DNA of 64,000 nucleotides from Berghia stephanieae (taxonomy: Eukaryota > Mollusca > Gastropoda > Nudibranchia > Aeolidiidae): positions 320,131-384,130 of the forward strand of contig CM067452.1 in NCBI GenBank assembly GCA_034508935.3. The letters run 5' to 3'. The position numbers and the translations under genes are program-made. This document shows positions 1-28,870 of the stretch, piece by piece. The notes beneath the pieces are model-generated. The model was not told the origin of the DNA. It ran no database searches and saw only the letters and a list, made by a program, of their open reading frames with translations. Positions within the stretch are counted from its first letter, which is position 1, and each line of letters starts with the position of its first letter.

Positions 1-642
1 TAATTCTAAAACATAGTATGGCGGATCGGATCTGTCAGATACAAACGATAGGCAAAATAGTAGATTTAGAATTAGGCTTGGTGTCGAAGAAAAAAGAATG
101 AAGGGTGTCACAAGCTTTTATAGGATAGACACGATGACGTCACGTTTACGCGGGAGACAGTGAACAAACACAACATGAAGATTACTCACAACAGCCTGAT
201 CGAGACACGACAGTCATACGATAAAAAAACACTAACAACAACAACAACATAAACTTATCACAATAATCAGTGACATAAAATCTTCCCCACAAACGTTTGT
301 AGTCTGATTGAGCAACACTAGTGAGAACTAATCACACAACTAGCAGTGAGAAAGAGCAGAGTTAAGTCAACTCCCTTCATTCTCCAAATTATTTTAGTCC
401 GGCAAGCTTGAACTTGAAGTGTGTCTCAAATCTACTGGTTAATTACCCACTGATTCTCTACCGTCTACCGCCGCCGCTATCACCCACTGATTTCCTACCG
501 TCTACCGCCACCGCTATCACCCACTGATTCCCTAATAATAACGAGGGAGGGGGGGGGGGCAAATAACGACCAGATTATTTACACTACACCACGAAGGTCA
601 GATTATGGGAGTCCGCTAAGTCTCAAAGATCAACTTGAAAAA

Positions 643-732
643 CCCGGCGGAAAATAAGCAAATTTGTTATTCTCCGCCCGGCGGAAAATAAAAAGGACTA
701 TTTTCCGCCCGGCGGAGAATAATGACAGCCTT
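643..732. repeat. Double hairpin ending in AATAATGACAGCCTT
   Basis: Two overlapping inverted repeats share a CCCGGCGGAAAATAA-type stem: 643-681, then about 678-712. They are followed by AATAATGACAGCCTT. The same tail follows a different perfect hairpin at 41351-41390. The family is not recognised; it could be the end of a non-autonomous transposon. Confidence 0.5.
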
Positions 733-2127
733 TTTTAAAACTCTCCGACCTCGTGCTTACCTTAATAGTAATAGATAAATATTTTTAAAACCCTTGGTGG
801 ACTGCTTTGCCTCAACGACAAAATGGGCGTGGAGACCCATTAGGAAACACAGTGTCTTTTCTAACCAGTGTTGTGAATAGTAGCATTGGGCTTTTCCCAA
901 CCGATGTTTTCTTAGGACCACAGCCATAAGGAAATGTTAAACTTTCACTAATCTATCAAGGTTTGATCTGTTGCAGAGCTTTTAAAATGCTACTATATAT
1001 TGTCAAATTGAATAAATAAATAAACGCCTGACAAAAGATCCACGGTAAAAAAAATAATTGAAAGAGAAGCTACCGGGAAGCGCTTACGACTTACGAAGGC
1101 CTCTCAGATTGTCTAAATTAAATAATGGCCTAAACTTTACATTTTCCTGCCACTTGATTTGTTTCAGTGTCTCACATCCTTCCTTCCTTGAAACTAAAGT
1201 TAGAAAACTGAGGTTTGTGCATCCCAAGAGCCAGATTGTTAGTAGGCGGTGACCATGGTCCACTGTACCGGCGTTTTTGCCGGCGACGAGTCGTGATCCA
1301 AGCAAATGGAACCGACAGAAAAACTACACTTATACAGGTTTCACAAATTACAGCACCAACAGTGAGGAACTATTGACAGCAACCTGCCATTCTTAAACCC
1401 GGGTTAAATTTAATTTTTAAAAGTTATACTTTTACGAAAACACACATCAAACATTCATTTATTATTCATACCATGTTCCAAAATGTCAAGTATTTGAATT
1501 TTCCACCCATCACCATCGCTACACTATTGCGTTCAATTTTGATAACAAAATAGTCGTAAGACGTTGCGAATACTGAAACAGCGCAGGCAATAAGATGAAA
1601 TATAAATTTCACAGCATCCATTTTGATTTAAAAGCGAGAGTTGAACACAGTAAATATAGTCTAGTATTGTAACGAAACGTGTAAAAGCTAGCTATTCTCG
1701 CTCGTAGCGAGAGCAAACAAAATACAAAGTTCAATTGGAATGGGCACTACCTAATTCACATCAGTACTAAGTACAAACTTACATACTGAGTAAGTACTTA
1801 ATAATTTTACCACTTTAATCGACAGTTGAAAATGTTATGTCGATCACAGTGTTCTTGTTTTAAAACCAAAAGCGAGAGGTGCATAAATTAGCCAATATGA
1901 TGTAGAGAAAAATCTAGTGAGTAAATGTGACTCACATAAAAGGGACAATTATCGCTTGGAGGAACTGCGACGAAGATTAACGAATTCATGCACATTTTGG
2001 CCGCTTATTTTTTATCCATTTTTTCTATCATGCATTGATTGCCCATTGTTTCATATGTGTTTCTTTTCTTTGTAACCATCCATCACCGCACTTAGGTGTA
2101 AGATGAGTATCCGTCGAAAACATTGTG

Positions 2128-2247
<120 letters not shown>

Positions 2248-2261
2248 TGTTGGTGGGTACT

Positions 2262-3234
2262 TAATAATAATAATAATGGTATAGATTTATAGTGCGCCAA
2301 ACATCCCTTCATCAGGAGGGCTCTGGGCGCATAACATAGATTAATTTAATCGTGAAGCCCTAACACAGTACACGAACAACGCTAATTATACACATAATCA
2401 AAAGAAAGCCTGTCGGAATAAGAATGTCTTCAATCGACGCTTGAATTCCTCTAGTGAAGACGAAGAACGTATCTCTAGTGGTAATAAATTCCACAACCTT
2501 GGACCAGAATGCTGAAAGGCGCGTTCACCAGCCTTCACTCGACAGCGGGGTGTTTTCAATTTGAGGTCGTTCGTTGATCGAAGCGATCGCTGTGGGTTAT
2601 ACCGTTCAACGAGGTTTGAGAGATATGCTGGTGACGAGCCCTCCAGGCATTTGAAAACGATAGTTGAAGATTTATATTTAATCCGCTGGTCCACTGGCAG
2701 CCAATGCAGCTGCTGTAGTAATTCGGGAGCTGCAGTTTTTCTGTCTTTCTGTAGTACAACGCGGGCTGCCATGTTCTGTATTTTCTGGAGTTTGTTTATT
2801 TTGTCCTTTGTGAGACCAACAAACAGTGCATTGCAGTAGTCCATTTTCGGGAATATCAAAGATGTTACCAATTTGTTGCAAGTTTCCCTATTAATAAATG
2901 GTCTGATTGTTCTGATATTTCTTAGAATGCAGATAGCACTTGTTCTCACATTGTTAATATGTTTGTTCATAGACAGATCACTCTCTAAGGTGATGCCGAG
3001 ATTTTTTGCTGATGTTGTGAGTTGTATTTTGTCATTATCGTTGATTGTCAGTGCCAGTGTAGATGGATCTGTCTTATTATTTGAACTAGCAATGAATAAG
3101 GCTTCGGTCTTGTCGCCATTTAATTTTAATCTATTTGCAGACATCCATCTCATCACATGATTGATGCATTGTTCGTAAACAGTTATCTTTGAAACTATAT
3201 CGGATTGCAAACACATGCTATATATCTGGGTTTG
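2262..3234 (-). mobile_element. 5'-truncated CR1/L2-like LINE, 3' end
   Basis: The minus strand encodes about 280 residues of the C-terminal part of a non-LTR reverse transcriptase reading frame. Recognisable blocks are the post-catalytic NRLKLNGDKTE segment, NLGITLESDLSM, a Y-less form of the usual FPKMDYCNALF block, LHWLPVDQRIKYK, and the terminal RLWNLLPLEIR with LKTFLF. These are typical of CR1/L2/Rex-type elements. The catalytic FADD block is absent, so the copy is 5' truncated near a GA microsatellite at 3235-3252. The 3' UTR carries the usual gcgcactataaat sequence and ends in a short ATT tail at 2262-2277. The frame is uninterrupted, so the copy is fairly young. Confidence 0.88.
2398..3234 (-). 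pseudogene. LINE reverse transcriptase, C-terminal portion
   Basis: This is the coding part of the truncated LINE. It lacks endonuclease and catalytic reverse transcriptase domains, so it cannot act alone. The open frame runs on upstream into microsatellite-encoded Ser-Leu repeats that are not part of the element. The stop codon is intact and is followed by the 3' UTR. Confidence 0.85.
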
Positions 3235-3288
3235 AGAGAGAGAGAGAGAGAGTGCTCGATAATGTTGGTTAGAGCATATAAAAATGAA

Positions 3289-3375
3289 TAAGGTCACTCA
3301 CGTATTTTTTACAATTGATATTGATATATACACTTGATACAATTGTATCGGCAAAAAATACGTGAGTGGCCTTAT
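3289..3375. repeat. Short imperfect hairpin
   Basis: The arms read ataaggtcactcacgtattt on the left and its near-complement on the right, about 22 bp each, with an inner caattg pair and a loop of about 35 bp. It lies between two LINE ends. It may be a very short MITE remnant, but no target duplication is evident. Confidence 0.5.
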
Positions 3376-3412
3376 ATATAATTATATATAAATATATATG
3401 CAGCTCCTAAAA

Positions 3413-3712
3413 AAACTAGCATTCCCTGTCCCCCACAGTCAGGAGCTCTCCAACTTTTGACTCTCTCAAGTCCAACTTAAAGACTGAACTGTTTAAAATA
3501 GTCTTTACTTAATCTTGTTTAATGTTCTTCAAACTAAGCTTCCAGTGCTGTAGTTTTTATTTTATTTTCCCTTTGTGAATTCGTTTGCTGTTTTGTTGTG
3601 TTTTTTTTTTTTAATTTTCTTTTTTTTTTTTTTTGGTAAAGCACGTTAGATCACGAATTCGTGGAATATGCGCGCAATACAAATGATTTATTTTATATGT
3701 AACAGCAAATAA
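3413..3712 (+). mobile_element. Second LINE 3' fragment, opposite orientation
   Basis: The plus strand at about 3420-3511 encodes a C-terminal tail of the type VRSSPTFDSLKSNLKTELF followed by a stop, the characteristic end of L2/CR1-like reverse transcriptases. About 200 bp of T-rich 3' UTR follows and ends in gcgcaatacaaatgattta, another hallmark of this group. Only the last roughly 30 codons remain. It faces the previous LINE tail to tail, with the short hairpin between them. Confidence 0.72.
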
Positions 3713-3834
3713 AAATATAGGACAACTTTAAAACTGGAGGGAGGAGGGATGGAGGAATATTTTTTAAAAAACATTTTCAAATTATCAAGCCTCAATAGTA
3801 TACAAAAGGGAGGCAGCTCGATCAAAATAGCAAT

Positions 3835-4017
3835 ATATAAATGGTTAGTTGTTCGTGGCTAGCTCATACGGTAGAGTCACGCTCTCACCGGCCAGGCGGA
3901 GTTGTCGTACCAATAAGGTCGCGGGTTCAAACCCCATCAACCGCCGAAAAAAAATTATTCTCTATTGTCTTCTGGCACTTTTCTATTCACTTCATCTCTT
4001 GTTATATAAATGGTTAG
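3835..4017 (+). mobile_element. tRNA-derived SINE with 14-bp target duplications
   Basis: A 155-bp body (3849-4003) is flanked by perfect direct repeats atataaatggttag at 3835-3848 and 4004-4017. The head has a polymerase III A box (TAGCTCATACGG) and B box (GGGTTCAAACC), as in a tRNA. The tail ends ttcatctcttgtt. Related copies lie on the minus strand near 8541-8700, 8939-9096 and 13450-13590. The perfect duplication supports LINE-driven retrotransposition of this copy. Confidence 0.88.
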
Positions 4018-4061
4018 CACTGTTACTGTTAGGTCCCTTGGACTTTGGTTCCATGGTAAGT

Positions 4062-5365
4062 ATAGAACAGTAAAGTTGGTGCAATAAAATAAACAATATC
4101 ACGTGACCATTTTAGAAGCACGTGGCAAAACACATGTTCCTGGCTTTGACAGCTCACCTTCCAATGTAAATTATAGAAAAAATAACCATTAAAAAATGTC
4201 TGTTAGGTGGCAAAAGAAACACATATTCATAAATACTCGATCATGCGTCAAATAATATCTAAATATTGATTTTTTATTAAACAAATGGTAAAATTTACCA
4301 AAAATTACTGTCGGTCTATTTTTAGACCACGGTCGAGATTATTCTCCAAAATCAATGCGCTTGTGTGAACAAAACAAGAACTATTTGAAATCTGGTTTTC
4401 GGAATAATTTAGCCATATACAAAGAATTTAACTAAATAACAATTTTATTTGTACGTGTTTGTTTTTAACTGAATGTGTATTATTTACAATTTGAACGACA
4501 AAAACGGGAGACCTGTTTTGTGCGCAACGTTGTCCGGCTGCTAAAGTTCCTAATCACCAGCAAAGAATGGCGGTCCAACTCATGCAAAGGTAAGATTCCA
4601 ATTTCAGTGTTTGAGTTTGTAATTTGTATCGATTGGTTTTGAGAGCAGGAGACGATTTAGTTCAATGTTAATCCATAATAGCGTTCGGGTAATTTAACTT
4701 TGGATGTCTCACCGGCATAATTTTAGAATGCGTTGTTTATTTATTTTCATTTCACTTCGCAATTTGACTGTCACTGTCAGTGTCAGTCATTACAGTACAG
4801 CTTCACTCGACGATTCTCACTTACAGGGTTTACGTTTCCTTCACGTATGTCTGCTTCATGCTCATTCAGAGAGTGATTCGAATACTGTGTGAGAGAAAAC
4901 ACTTTTCGTAATTTATGACATTTTATGGATAACGTTTACAGTTTAGAACGTGTGTCAGTCATAACTTGACCGAAAAAGAAAACAGAAAGGTACAAAAAAA
5001 AACAAAAAAAAAAAAACAAAAAGCAGACACCCCCCTCCTCAGTCGGTGGAATCTCAACAAATTATTTTAAATTCATCTTTGTATTATGCTTGTCATATTT
5101 ATGACTTTTCCTCTTTCCTGACCTGAAAGTTTCGCTGTCAAAATCTCCAGCTCTTCTACTGATAATGATTTCGATCTCGGACTTATCCCATGAACTGTAT
5201 GACGGAAAATGACAAAGGCAAAAGGACATGGCGGTCTCTGCCGCCGATTCAATATCTTGTGTGTTTGAGGGATTTAAGTTGGTAGCCGTTTTTGCCACAT
5301 AAGACTTTTTGTTATTGTTTTTGCTGAGAGTCGATGGGAGAAGGAATGGCAGAGAGGGAGGAAGG
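4062..5365 (+). repeat. Left arm of a large inverted repeat (foldback)
   Basis: This 1.3-kb arm is closely matched, in reverse complement, by 7762-9554. Outer edges are atagaacagtaaag on the left and ctttactgttctat on the right. Inner edges are gaggaagg and ccttcctc. The left arm holds a private segment at about 4487-4596 that the right arm lacks; the right arm has SINE-bearing sequence in its place. No transposase was seen. It could be a palindromic segmental duplication or a foldback element. Confidence 0.85.
4567..4589 (+). CDS. Possible orphan first coding exon (MAVQLMQR)
   Basis: ATG in a good context (aaagaATGG) opens a short frame encoding MAVQLMQ plus two bases, ending at a consensus donor (AAAG then gtaaga). 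It sits in the only part of the left foldback arm that is missing from the right arm. No downstream exon of matching phase was identified, so this may be chance. It is listed because it combines a start context with a strong donor. Confidence 0.2.
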
Positions 5366-5460
5366 GGTGGTGAAAAAATGAGAATGTCTGGGAAAAGAAA
5401 ATGTCCCACTCAACCCCTTCTCGCATCTTTGATATTTGACAGGTGTCAAACTACATGTAT

Positions 5461-6054
5461 CACCCCCATGCCGATCAAGTGAGGAACATCCTATTGCAGA
5501 ACTATGGGATCCTCCAGGCGGGCGAAGACACCCACAGAGTTTTCTCAGAACCCCCGTTGGTAGCATATCGACGGGATCGTAACCTGAGGGATCTCCTTGT
5601 CAGAAGCCGCCTGGAACCCATACCTAGGGATGGACCTAAAGCCAGATCGTGTATGCGACCCCGATGCAAGACTTGTGGGCACCTGTGGGAGTATGACAGA
5701 GTCAGCTTTCCAGACAAGATTTGGGACATCAGGCGACCGTTTACTTGCACTGACCGTAATCTAGTCTATGCGATTACGTGCTCCCTGTGTGGGATTGCTT
5801 ACGTTGGTGAGACCGGAAAGAGGCTGGGTGACAGATTCGTGCAGCACTTGCGTGACATATCGAACTGTGCAGACACAGCAGTGGCCAGACACTTCAATCT
5901 GCCAGACCACTGCGATGTACAGTGTGTGCGTGTGTGTGTGCTCAGTTTTTGCCATTCGGACACTTCCGCCCGTCGACGTAGGGAAACTCACCTGATCAAA
6001 TTGTTGGGAACGCTGACTCCACGCGGACTCAACACCAGGATTGACCACCACTAG
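5461..6054 (+). pseudogene. Penelope-like GIY-YIG endonuclease domain
   Basis: The translated product is about 200 residues. It includes a cysteine cluster (CMRPRCKTC) followed by the GIY-YIG core, in which VYAITC and AYVGETG correspond to the two sheet motifs, then a basic helix (RLGDRFVQHLRDI) and the conserved HFN and LPDHC blocks. It ends in a natural stop. The family normally has an N-terminal reverse transcriptase that is missing here, because the coding sequence begins abruptly at the putative insertion junction. In whole elements this nuclease nicks target DNA to prime reverse transcription. Confidence 0.82.
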
Positions 6055-6109
6055 ATGTCAACGTCACCCATATTCATCACCACTGCTGCTCTCACTTCTG
6101 CCACTACAG

Positions 6110-6144
6110 CTACTGCTGCTGCTACTACTACTACTCTACTACTT

Positions 6145-6184
<40 letters not shown>

Positions 6185-6212
6185 TACTACTACCTACTAC
6201 TACTACTACTAC

Positions 6213-6282
<70 letters not shown>

Positions 6283-6388
6283 GCTACTACTACTACTTAC
6301 TACTACTACTACTACTACACACTACTACTACACTACGACTACTACTACTACTGTTCATACTACTAAAAGTACAACTCTACCTACCTAC

Positions 6389-6455
<67 letters not shown>

Positions 6456-6645
6456 GCTAGCTAGCTAGCTATCTAGCTAGCTAGCTAGCTATCTATCTAC
6501 TGATTATCCACCGATTCATAGTCATCTACCTTCCTAGCTCTCTCTCATTGTGTCCAATCATCCACTTTTTCATCCATTAATATACATATAGACCCAGCTA
6601 TCACTCGGCTGTTTACTCGCCCCCTCTCACCTCCCCTCCACCCTT

Positions 6646-6734
<89 letters not shown>

Positions 6735-6955
6735 CTTTCTTTCTTTCTTTCTTTGTCCCCCCCCCTCCCTCTTTCTCCCTCCCCCCTCTCTCTCTCTCTC
6801 TGATTCTCCCTCTCTACCGGTCCGCCTCAAACCAACCCCCCCCCCCCCCCCCCCCCGCCCCCTTTTTTTTTATTTTTTTATTTTTTATTTTTTTATTTTT
6901 TTTTTATTTTTTTTTAAATTTTTATTTAAATTTTTCTTTTTTTTTTCTTTTATTA

Positions 6956-7033
<78 letters not shown>

Positions 7034-7249
7034 CCTTCTCTCCCCTCTTTTCTGACCATCTACCTATCTATCTGCCTATCCATCTATCTATTTATTGGTG
7101 TATTCCACTTTACTATCGCATCGTTCCTTCGCGAAGATTCGACCTTCGCTCATCCAACAACCCCCCCCCCCCCCCCCCCACCTCCGCCGTGACCCTTTCA
7201 CCTCGCCCCCTCCAACCCCCCCCCCCCCCTACTGTTCCACTACAGCGTT

Positions 7250-7301
<52 letters not shown>

Positions 7302-7302
7302 A

Positions 7303-7382
<80 letters not shown>

Positions 7383-7400
7383 CAATATGTCTTTTATCTT
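6110..7400. repeat. Dense microsatellite block (CTA, CTAT, CT, C and T runs)
   Basis: CTA repeats lie at about 6120-6365 and 7248-7382, CTAT at 6385-6455 turning into CTAG, CT runs at 6655-6735 and 6960-7050, and long C tracts near 6835-6856, 7161-7180 and 7217-7229. The whole block lies inside the Penelope-like insertion. Frames of poly-Tyr, poly-Thr, poly-Leu, poly-Ser or poly-Val here are artefacts of the repeats. Confidence 0.93.
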
Positions 7401-7597
7401 CCATTATAGTCTGGAAAGTTCTGTTCCCTGACGCTGACCTTTGCTTATCAATTAGATCACCCCCCTGGGGCACCCTATCCTCTACCCACGCCACGCTAAC
7501 ATTTCATTCATACTGCAACCACCATTGAGTACAGACGATACAAGTTATTTTTCATTATATTTTATTTGTTTTCCACGTTTATTTGTGTATTGTTGTG

Positions 7598-7625
7598 CTG
7601 ACGAAGGGTTTGTACCCGAAACGTC
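7598..7625 (+). ncRNA. Hammerhead ribozyme-like core
   Basis: The order of conserved elements fits a hammerhead: CTGACGA, then a stem-loop with AGGG and ACCC arms, then GAAAC and GTC. The stem III position is reduced to the palindrome ACGT, too short for an efficient monomer. Very small stem III regions are known in hammerheads of Penelope-like elements. Flanking stem I pairing is weak (about three pairs). Activity is not shown. Confidence 0.6.
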
Positions 7626-8540
7626 CATTGTCTGTTTTGTTCCCATACGAAGCCTTTCCATTTTCACTCTTTCGTTAGTATTTTACGATCACCGGCTTCA
7701 GGCAGCCCTTACCGTTTTCTAAACTACATGTATGACGTTTTGGATCTTCCAAGCCTATTCGCCTTCCTCCCTCTCTGCCATTCCTTCTCCCATCGACTCT
7801 CAGCAAAAACAATAACAAAAAGTCTTATGTGGCAAAAACGGCTACCAACTTAAATCCCTCAAACAACACAAGATATTGAAAATCGGCGGCAGAGACCCTT
7901 TGCCTTTGTCTTTTTTCCTTTTCCAGTTCCAGTCCAGTCATGAACAGATAATGAGAGAATGAAGACCTGGAGATTGTTTCGAAATCTATTATCAGGTTAG
8001 GAAAGAGCGAGAGTCAATAAAATATGACAAGCGATGAAAGCTTCGCACCACGAAAGATGAGAATTTAAAAAATACAACTTTTGTTGAGATTCCACCGACT
8101 GAGGAGGGGGTGTCTGCTTTTTGATTTATTTATTTTTATTTTTTTTTGTACCTTTCTGTTTTCTTTTTCGGTCAAGTTATGACTGACACACGTTCTAGAC
8201 TGTAAACGTTATCCATAAAATGTCATAAATTACGAAAAGTGTTTTCTCTCACACAGTATTCGAATCACTCTCTGAATGAGCATGAAGCAGACATACGTGA
8301 AGGAAACGTAAACCCTGTAAGTGAGAATCGTCGAGTGAAGCTGTACTGTAATGACTGACACTGACAGTGACAGTCAAATTGCGAAGTGAAATGAAAATAA
8401 ATAAACAACGCATTCTAAAATTATGCCGGTGAGACATCCAAAGTTAAATACCCGAACGCTATTATGGATTAACATTGAACTAAATCGTCTCCTGCTCTCA
8501 AAACCAATCGATACAAATTACAAACTCAAACACTGAAATT

Positions 8541-8870
8541 AACAACAAGATATGAAGTGAATAGAAAAGTGCCAGAAGACAATAGAGAATAAAATTTTTT
8601 TCGCGGCGGTGGTGGGGTTTGAACCTGCGACCTTATTGGTACGACAACTCCGCCTGGCAGGTGAGAGCGTGGCTCTACCGTGTGAGCTATCCACGAACAC
8701 AAAATATTCGTTTCAAACTCAAAGTCATTACTAGATCCCTCTCTCACCCACTTCTTGAGACCGCCGATTCGTTCGTACACCACCATCGCGAATAATTTTG
8801 ACCAGCAGTTAAGCTTAATAGCCAATATTCTCAACACAAACATATAACATAGAAACGATTGAGACATTGA
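8541..8870 (-). mobile_element. SINE-containing repeat, copy 2
   Basis: The tRNA-like head (A box tagctcacacgg, B box ggttcaaacc, read on the minus strand) matches the SINE at 3849-4003. Upstream of the head lies about 170 bp shared with the copy at 13440-13760, including the ttgagaa and aagctta blocks. The family may therefore be longer than the 155-bp unit alone. Confidence 0.7.
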
Positions 8871-8938
8871 GTATGCTCCGGTGTATGGGGTGAATTTTTA
8901 ATTCAGAAAAGTGAGTGGAGCAGGCACTTATGTTGGTA

Positions 8939-9128
8939 ACAACAAGATATGAAGTGAATAGAAAAGTGCCAGAAGACAATAGAGAATAAAAAATTTTTCG
9001 CGGCGGTGGTGGGGTTTGAACCTGCGACCTTATTGGTACGACAACTCCGCCTGGCAGGTGAGAGCGTGGCTCTACCGTGTGAGCTATCCACGAACACAAA
9101 ATATTCGTTTCAAACTCAAACTCATTAC
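8939..9128 (-). mobile_element. SINE-containing repeat, copy 3
   Basis: Nearly identical to 8541-8733 and about 400 bp from it in the same orientation. This local duplication is present only in the right foldback arm. Both copies share the same bases beyond the tRNA head, pointing to segmental duplication rather than two independent insertions. Confidence 0.72.
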
Positions 9129-9554
9129 TTAGATAATACACATTCAGTTAAAAACAAACACGTACAAATAAAATTGTTATTTAGTTAAATTCTTTGTATA
9201 TGGCTAAATTATTCCGAAAACCAGATTTCAAATAGTTCTTGTTTTGTTCACACAAGCGCATTGATTTTGGAGAATAATCTCGACCGTGGTCTAAAAATAG
9301 ACCGACAGTAATTTTTGGTAAATTTTACCATTTGTTTAATAAAAAATCAATATTTAGATATTATTTGACGCATGATCGAGTATTTATGAATATGTGTTTC
9401 TTTTGCCACCTAACAGACATTTTTTAATGGTTATTTTTTCTATAATTTACATTGGAAGGTGAGCTGTCAAAGCCAGGAACATGTGTTTTGCCACGTGCTT
9501 CTAAAATGGTCACGTGATATTGTTTATTTTATTGCACCAACTTTACTGTTCTAT

Positions 9555-10041
9555 TCGTGATAATTTATTTAGTCGATAGAGTATTCGTTTACAAACCCAA
9601 AATCAATTAGTGCCAATCCCTAAAGGTCACAACAGGGATGCCAGATAAATTTTGCAATGAAAGTATTTCATTTTTTTTAACCTGGCAATAATCTGATGCT
9701 GACGTATCAGTGGCCGGACGATCTTATGATCACATTTCGGATGAATTTCTCAAGAAATTATGCTGCCTACGATAAAAAAAAAAACAACTTTAAATTATAA
9801 AACATTGCTATATTTATTGATATAGCCAGACATAAAATTGATTTAAGTTAGGTGTCATTTTTTCTTCTTAAATTATCAAAAGCACTTTAAATATTTACGA
9901 AATAGCTCCCAAAACACCAACATGACCACCGTGAACTATGCCACATAAACAAACAGATGAACTTCGGAATCGGAATTTGATCGAGCAACTGTCACTGTAT
10001 TCTTAAAGTCTACAGACCACGGCCTACTGTGAACTAAAAAA
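9555..10041 (+). promoter_or_regulatory. LACTB2 upstream region
   Basis: This is the 487 bp between the foldback edge and the LACTB2 start codon and must contain the promoter and 5' UTR, or their 3' part. No TATA box or CpG cluster stands out. The start codon context is aaaaaaATGG, and no upstream in-frame ATG is obvious close by. Confidence 0.35.
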
Positions 10042-27713
<17,672 letters not shown>

Positions 27714-28207
27714 TACAGAAATAGTGACGTCATACATCATTTGAAGAGAATTTAATTTAGTTTTACTCAGAGATATTTCATCAAACAAAGATGGCCGACA
27801 GCCTTCCTGTATGTGGCTGCAATAGAGCAACAGGTGCTCGCTCGTCAAGAGGGCACAAAGTGCACCTGCGCTCTCTACTGCCTCTATATAAAATAATTCG
27901 TTTTTTGTATGAAAATTGTGTTAATCAAGGGTATATAATATTAATCCTTTAAAAAATTACAATTAATATCAAAATGGTTTTGAAAATATTCAAAAAGGCT
28001 TACATTTGATTTTTGAGAAGAAAAAATATGTCAATAAGTTGTTTTAACAATGTATACGGTACGGCCAAGGACACCTATACACAGGTGTCTTTGGGTACGG
28101 CATTTTTCATGCAATAACTAAGAGATAAGTAGACACAATTATGATAAATGTTCCATTTATCGGGAGTAACTTAACACACATACATACACTCACACACACA
28201 CACACAT

Positions 28208-28241
<34 letters not shown>

Positions 28242-28267
28242 GAGATGGAAGGATGGATGGATGGATG

Positions 28268-28330
<63 letters not shown>

Positions 28331-28837
28331 GAATGGATAGATAGACAGACAGATAGATAGATAAATGGGTGGATAAAGGGATGAATAGATAGACAGATAT
28401 GCAGGTAGACGTATAGATAGTACACGTTTTGATAAATAAATTCCAAACGGACACTTATAAATGAAGGTTTATAGTAATATTAATTTATTAATTGTAAATA
28501 TTCCACATTGGGTTTTATATAGCGAATCCATCTGATCTGGCAATTACACTTACACCGAGAATGACCCAAACACGATTACTTAAATTCTTATTGCGCTCTA
28601 CTGCACGCGCAGGTAATTACTAGGCCCGCCCGCTGCTTTCTCTAACCTCTTCATCGCAGCTGTGCCAGGTACCATGCGAGATCCCCTTTATGGGAACTCT
28701 TTACTGTGGAAGTCTAAGTTCTAGTCCTTCCTATTTCGATGGTTTTACTGTATAGATTTGAATGTGCATCAGATATTGAAAACCAATTTTGTAAATAGTT
28801 GTGGTATAATCCAAGCTAAATTAAGTAACAAAGATGA
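27714..28837. other. Intergenic DNA after LACTB2
   Basis: This holds the presumed LACTB2 3' UTR and then AT-rich spacer. A CA/TA and GATG/GATA microsatellite occupies 28180-28430. I see no other gene. Confidence 0.6.
28180..28430. repeat. Compound microsatellite (CA, TA, GATG, GATA)
   Basis: Short CA and TA runs lead into about 150 bp of GATG and GATA tetranucleotides. Confidence 0.93.
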
Positions 28838-28844
28838 CTGCTGT

Positions 28845-28870
28845 GGACGTTTTGGGTTACCCCCTCATCT
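28845..28870 (-). ncRNA. Degenerate hammerhead-like motif
   Basis: The minus strand reads AGATGAGGGGGTAACCC then AAAACGTCC, very close to a hammerhead core (CTGATGA, GGG-loop-CCC, GAAAC, GTC) with two core positions altered. It is probably a fossil of a Penelope-like element end, since no coding remnant was seen nearby. Confidence 0.45.

Larger units (their letters stand above)
5448..7733 (+). mobile_element. Penelope-like retroelement, 5'-truncated, with 13-bp flanking repeats
   Basis: Direct repeats aaactacatgtat lie at 5448-5460 and 7721-7733 and look like the target duplication. The insertion sits in the spacer of the large inverted repeat. The 5' part encodes a GIY-YIG endonuclease domain and is followed by about 1.3 kb of microsatellite and low-complexity DNA. 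A hammerhead-like core lies near the 3' end at 7598-7625. Reverse transcriptase sequence is absent, so the copy is truncated. GIY-YIG domains and hammerhead motifs are known hallmarks of Penelope-like elements. Confidence 0.75.
7762..9554 (-). repeat. Right arm of the large inverted repeat
   Basis: This is the reverse complement of 4062-5365, enlarged by a segment at about 8541-9130 that carries two partial copies of a SINE-containing repeat. Outside that segment the match is near-identical for long stretches, including a 62-codon frame present in both arms (4704-4892 plus, 8249-8437 minus). That frame has no recognised homology and mirrors only because the arms do. High identity implies recent duplication or gene conversion. 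Confidence 0.85.

Noticed and set aside
4704-4892. Conserved 62-residue protein found twice (also 8249-8437)
   Set aside because: The two copies lie in the two arms of the same inverted repeat, so identity reflects DNA duplication, not protein conservation.
6041-7431. Long poly-Tyr, poly-Thr, poly-Leu, poly-Ser and poly-Val frames
   Set aside because: They are translations of CTA and related microsatellites in several frames at once, with no homology.
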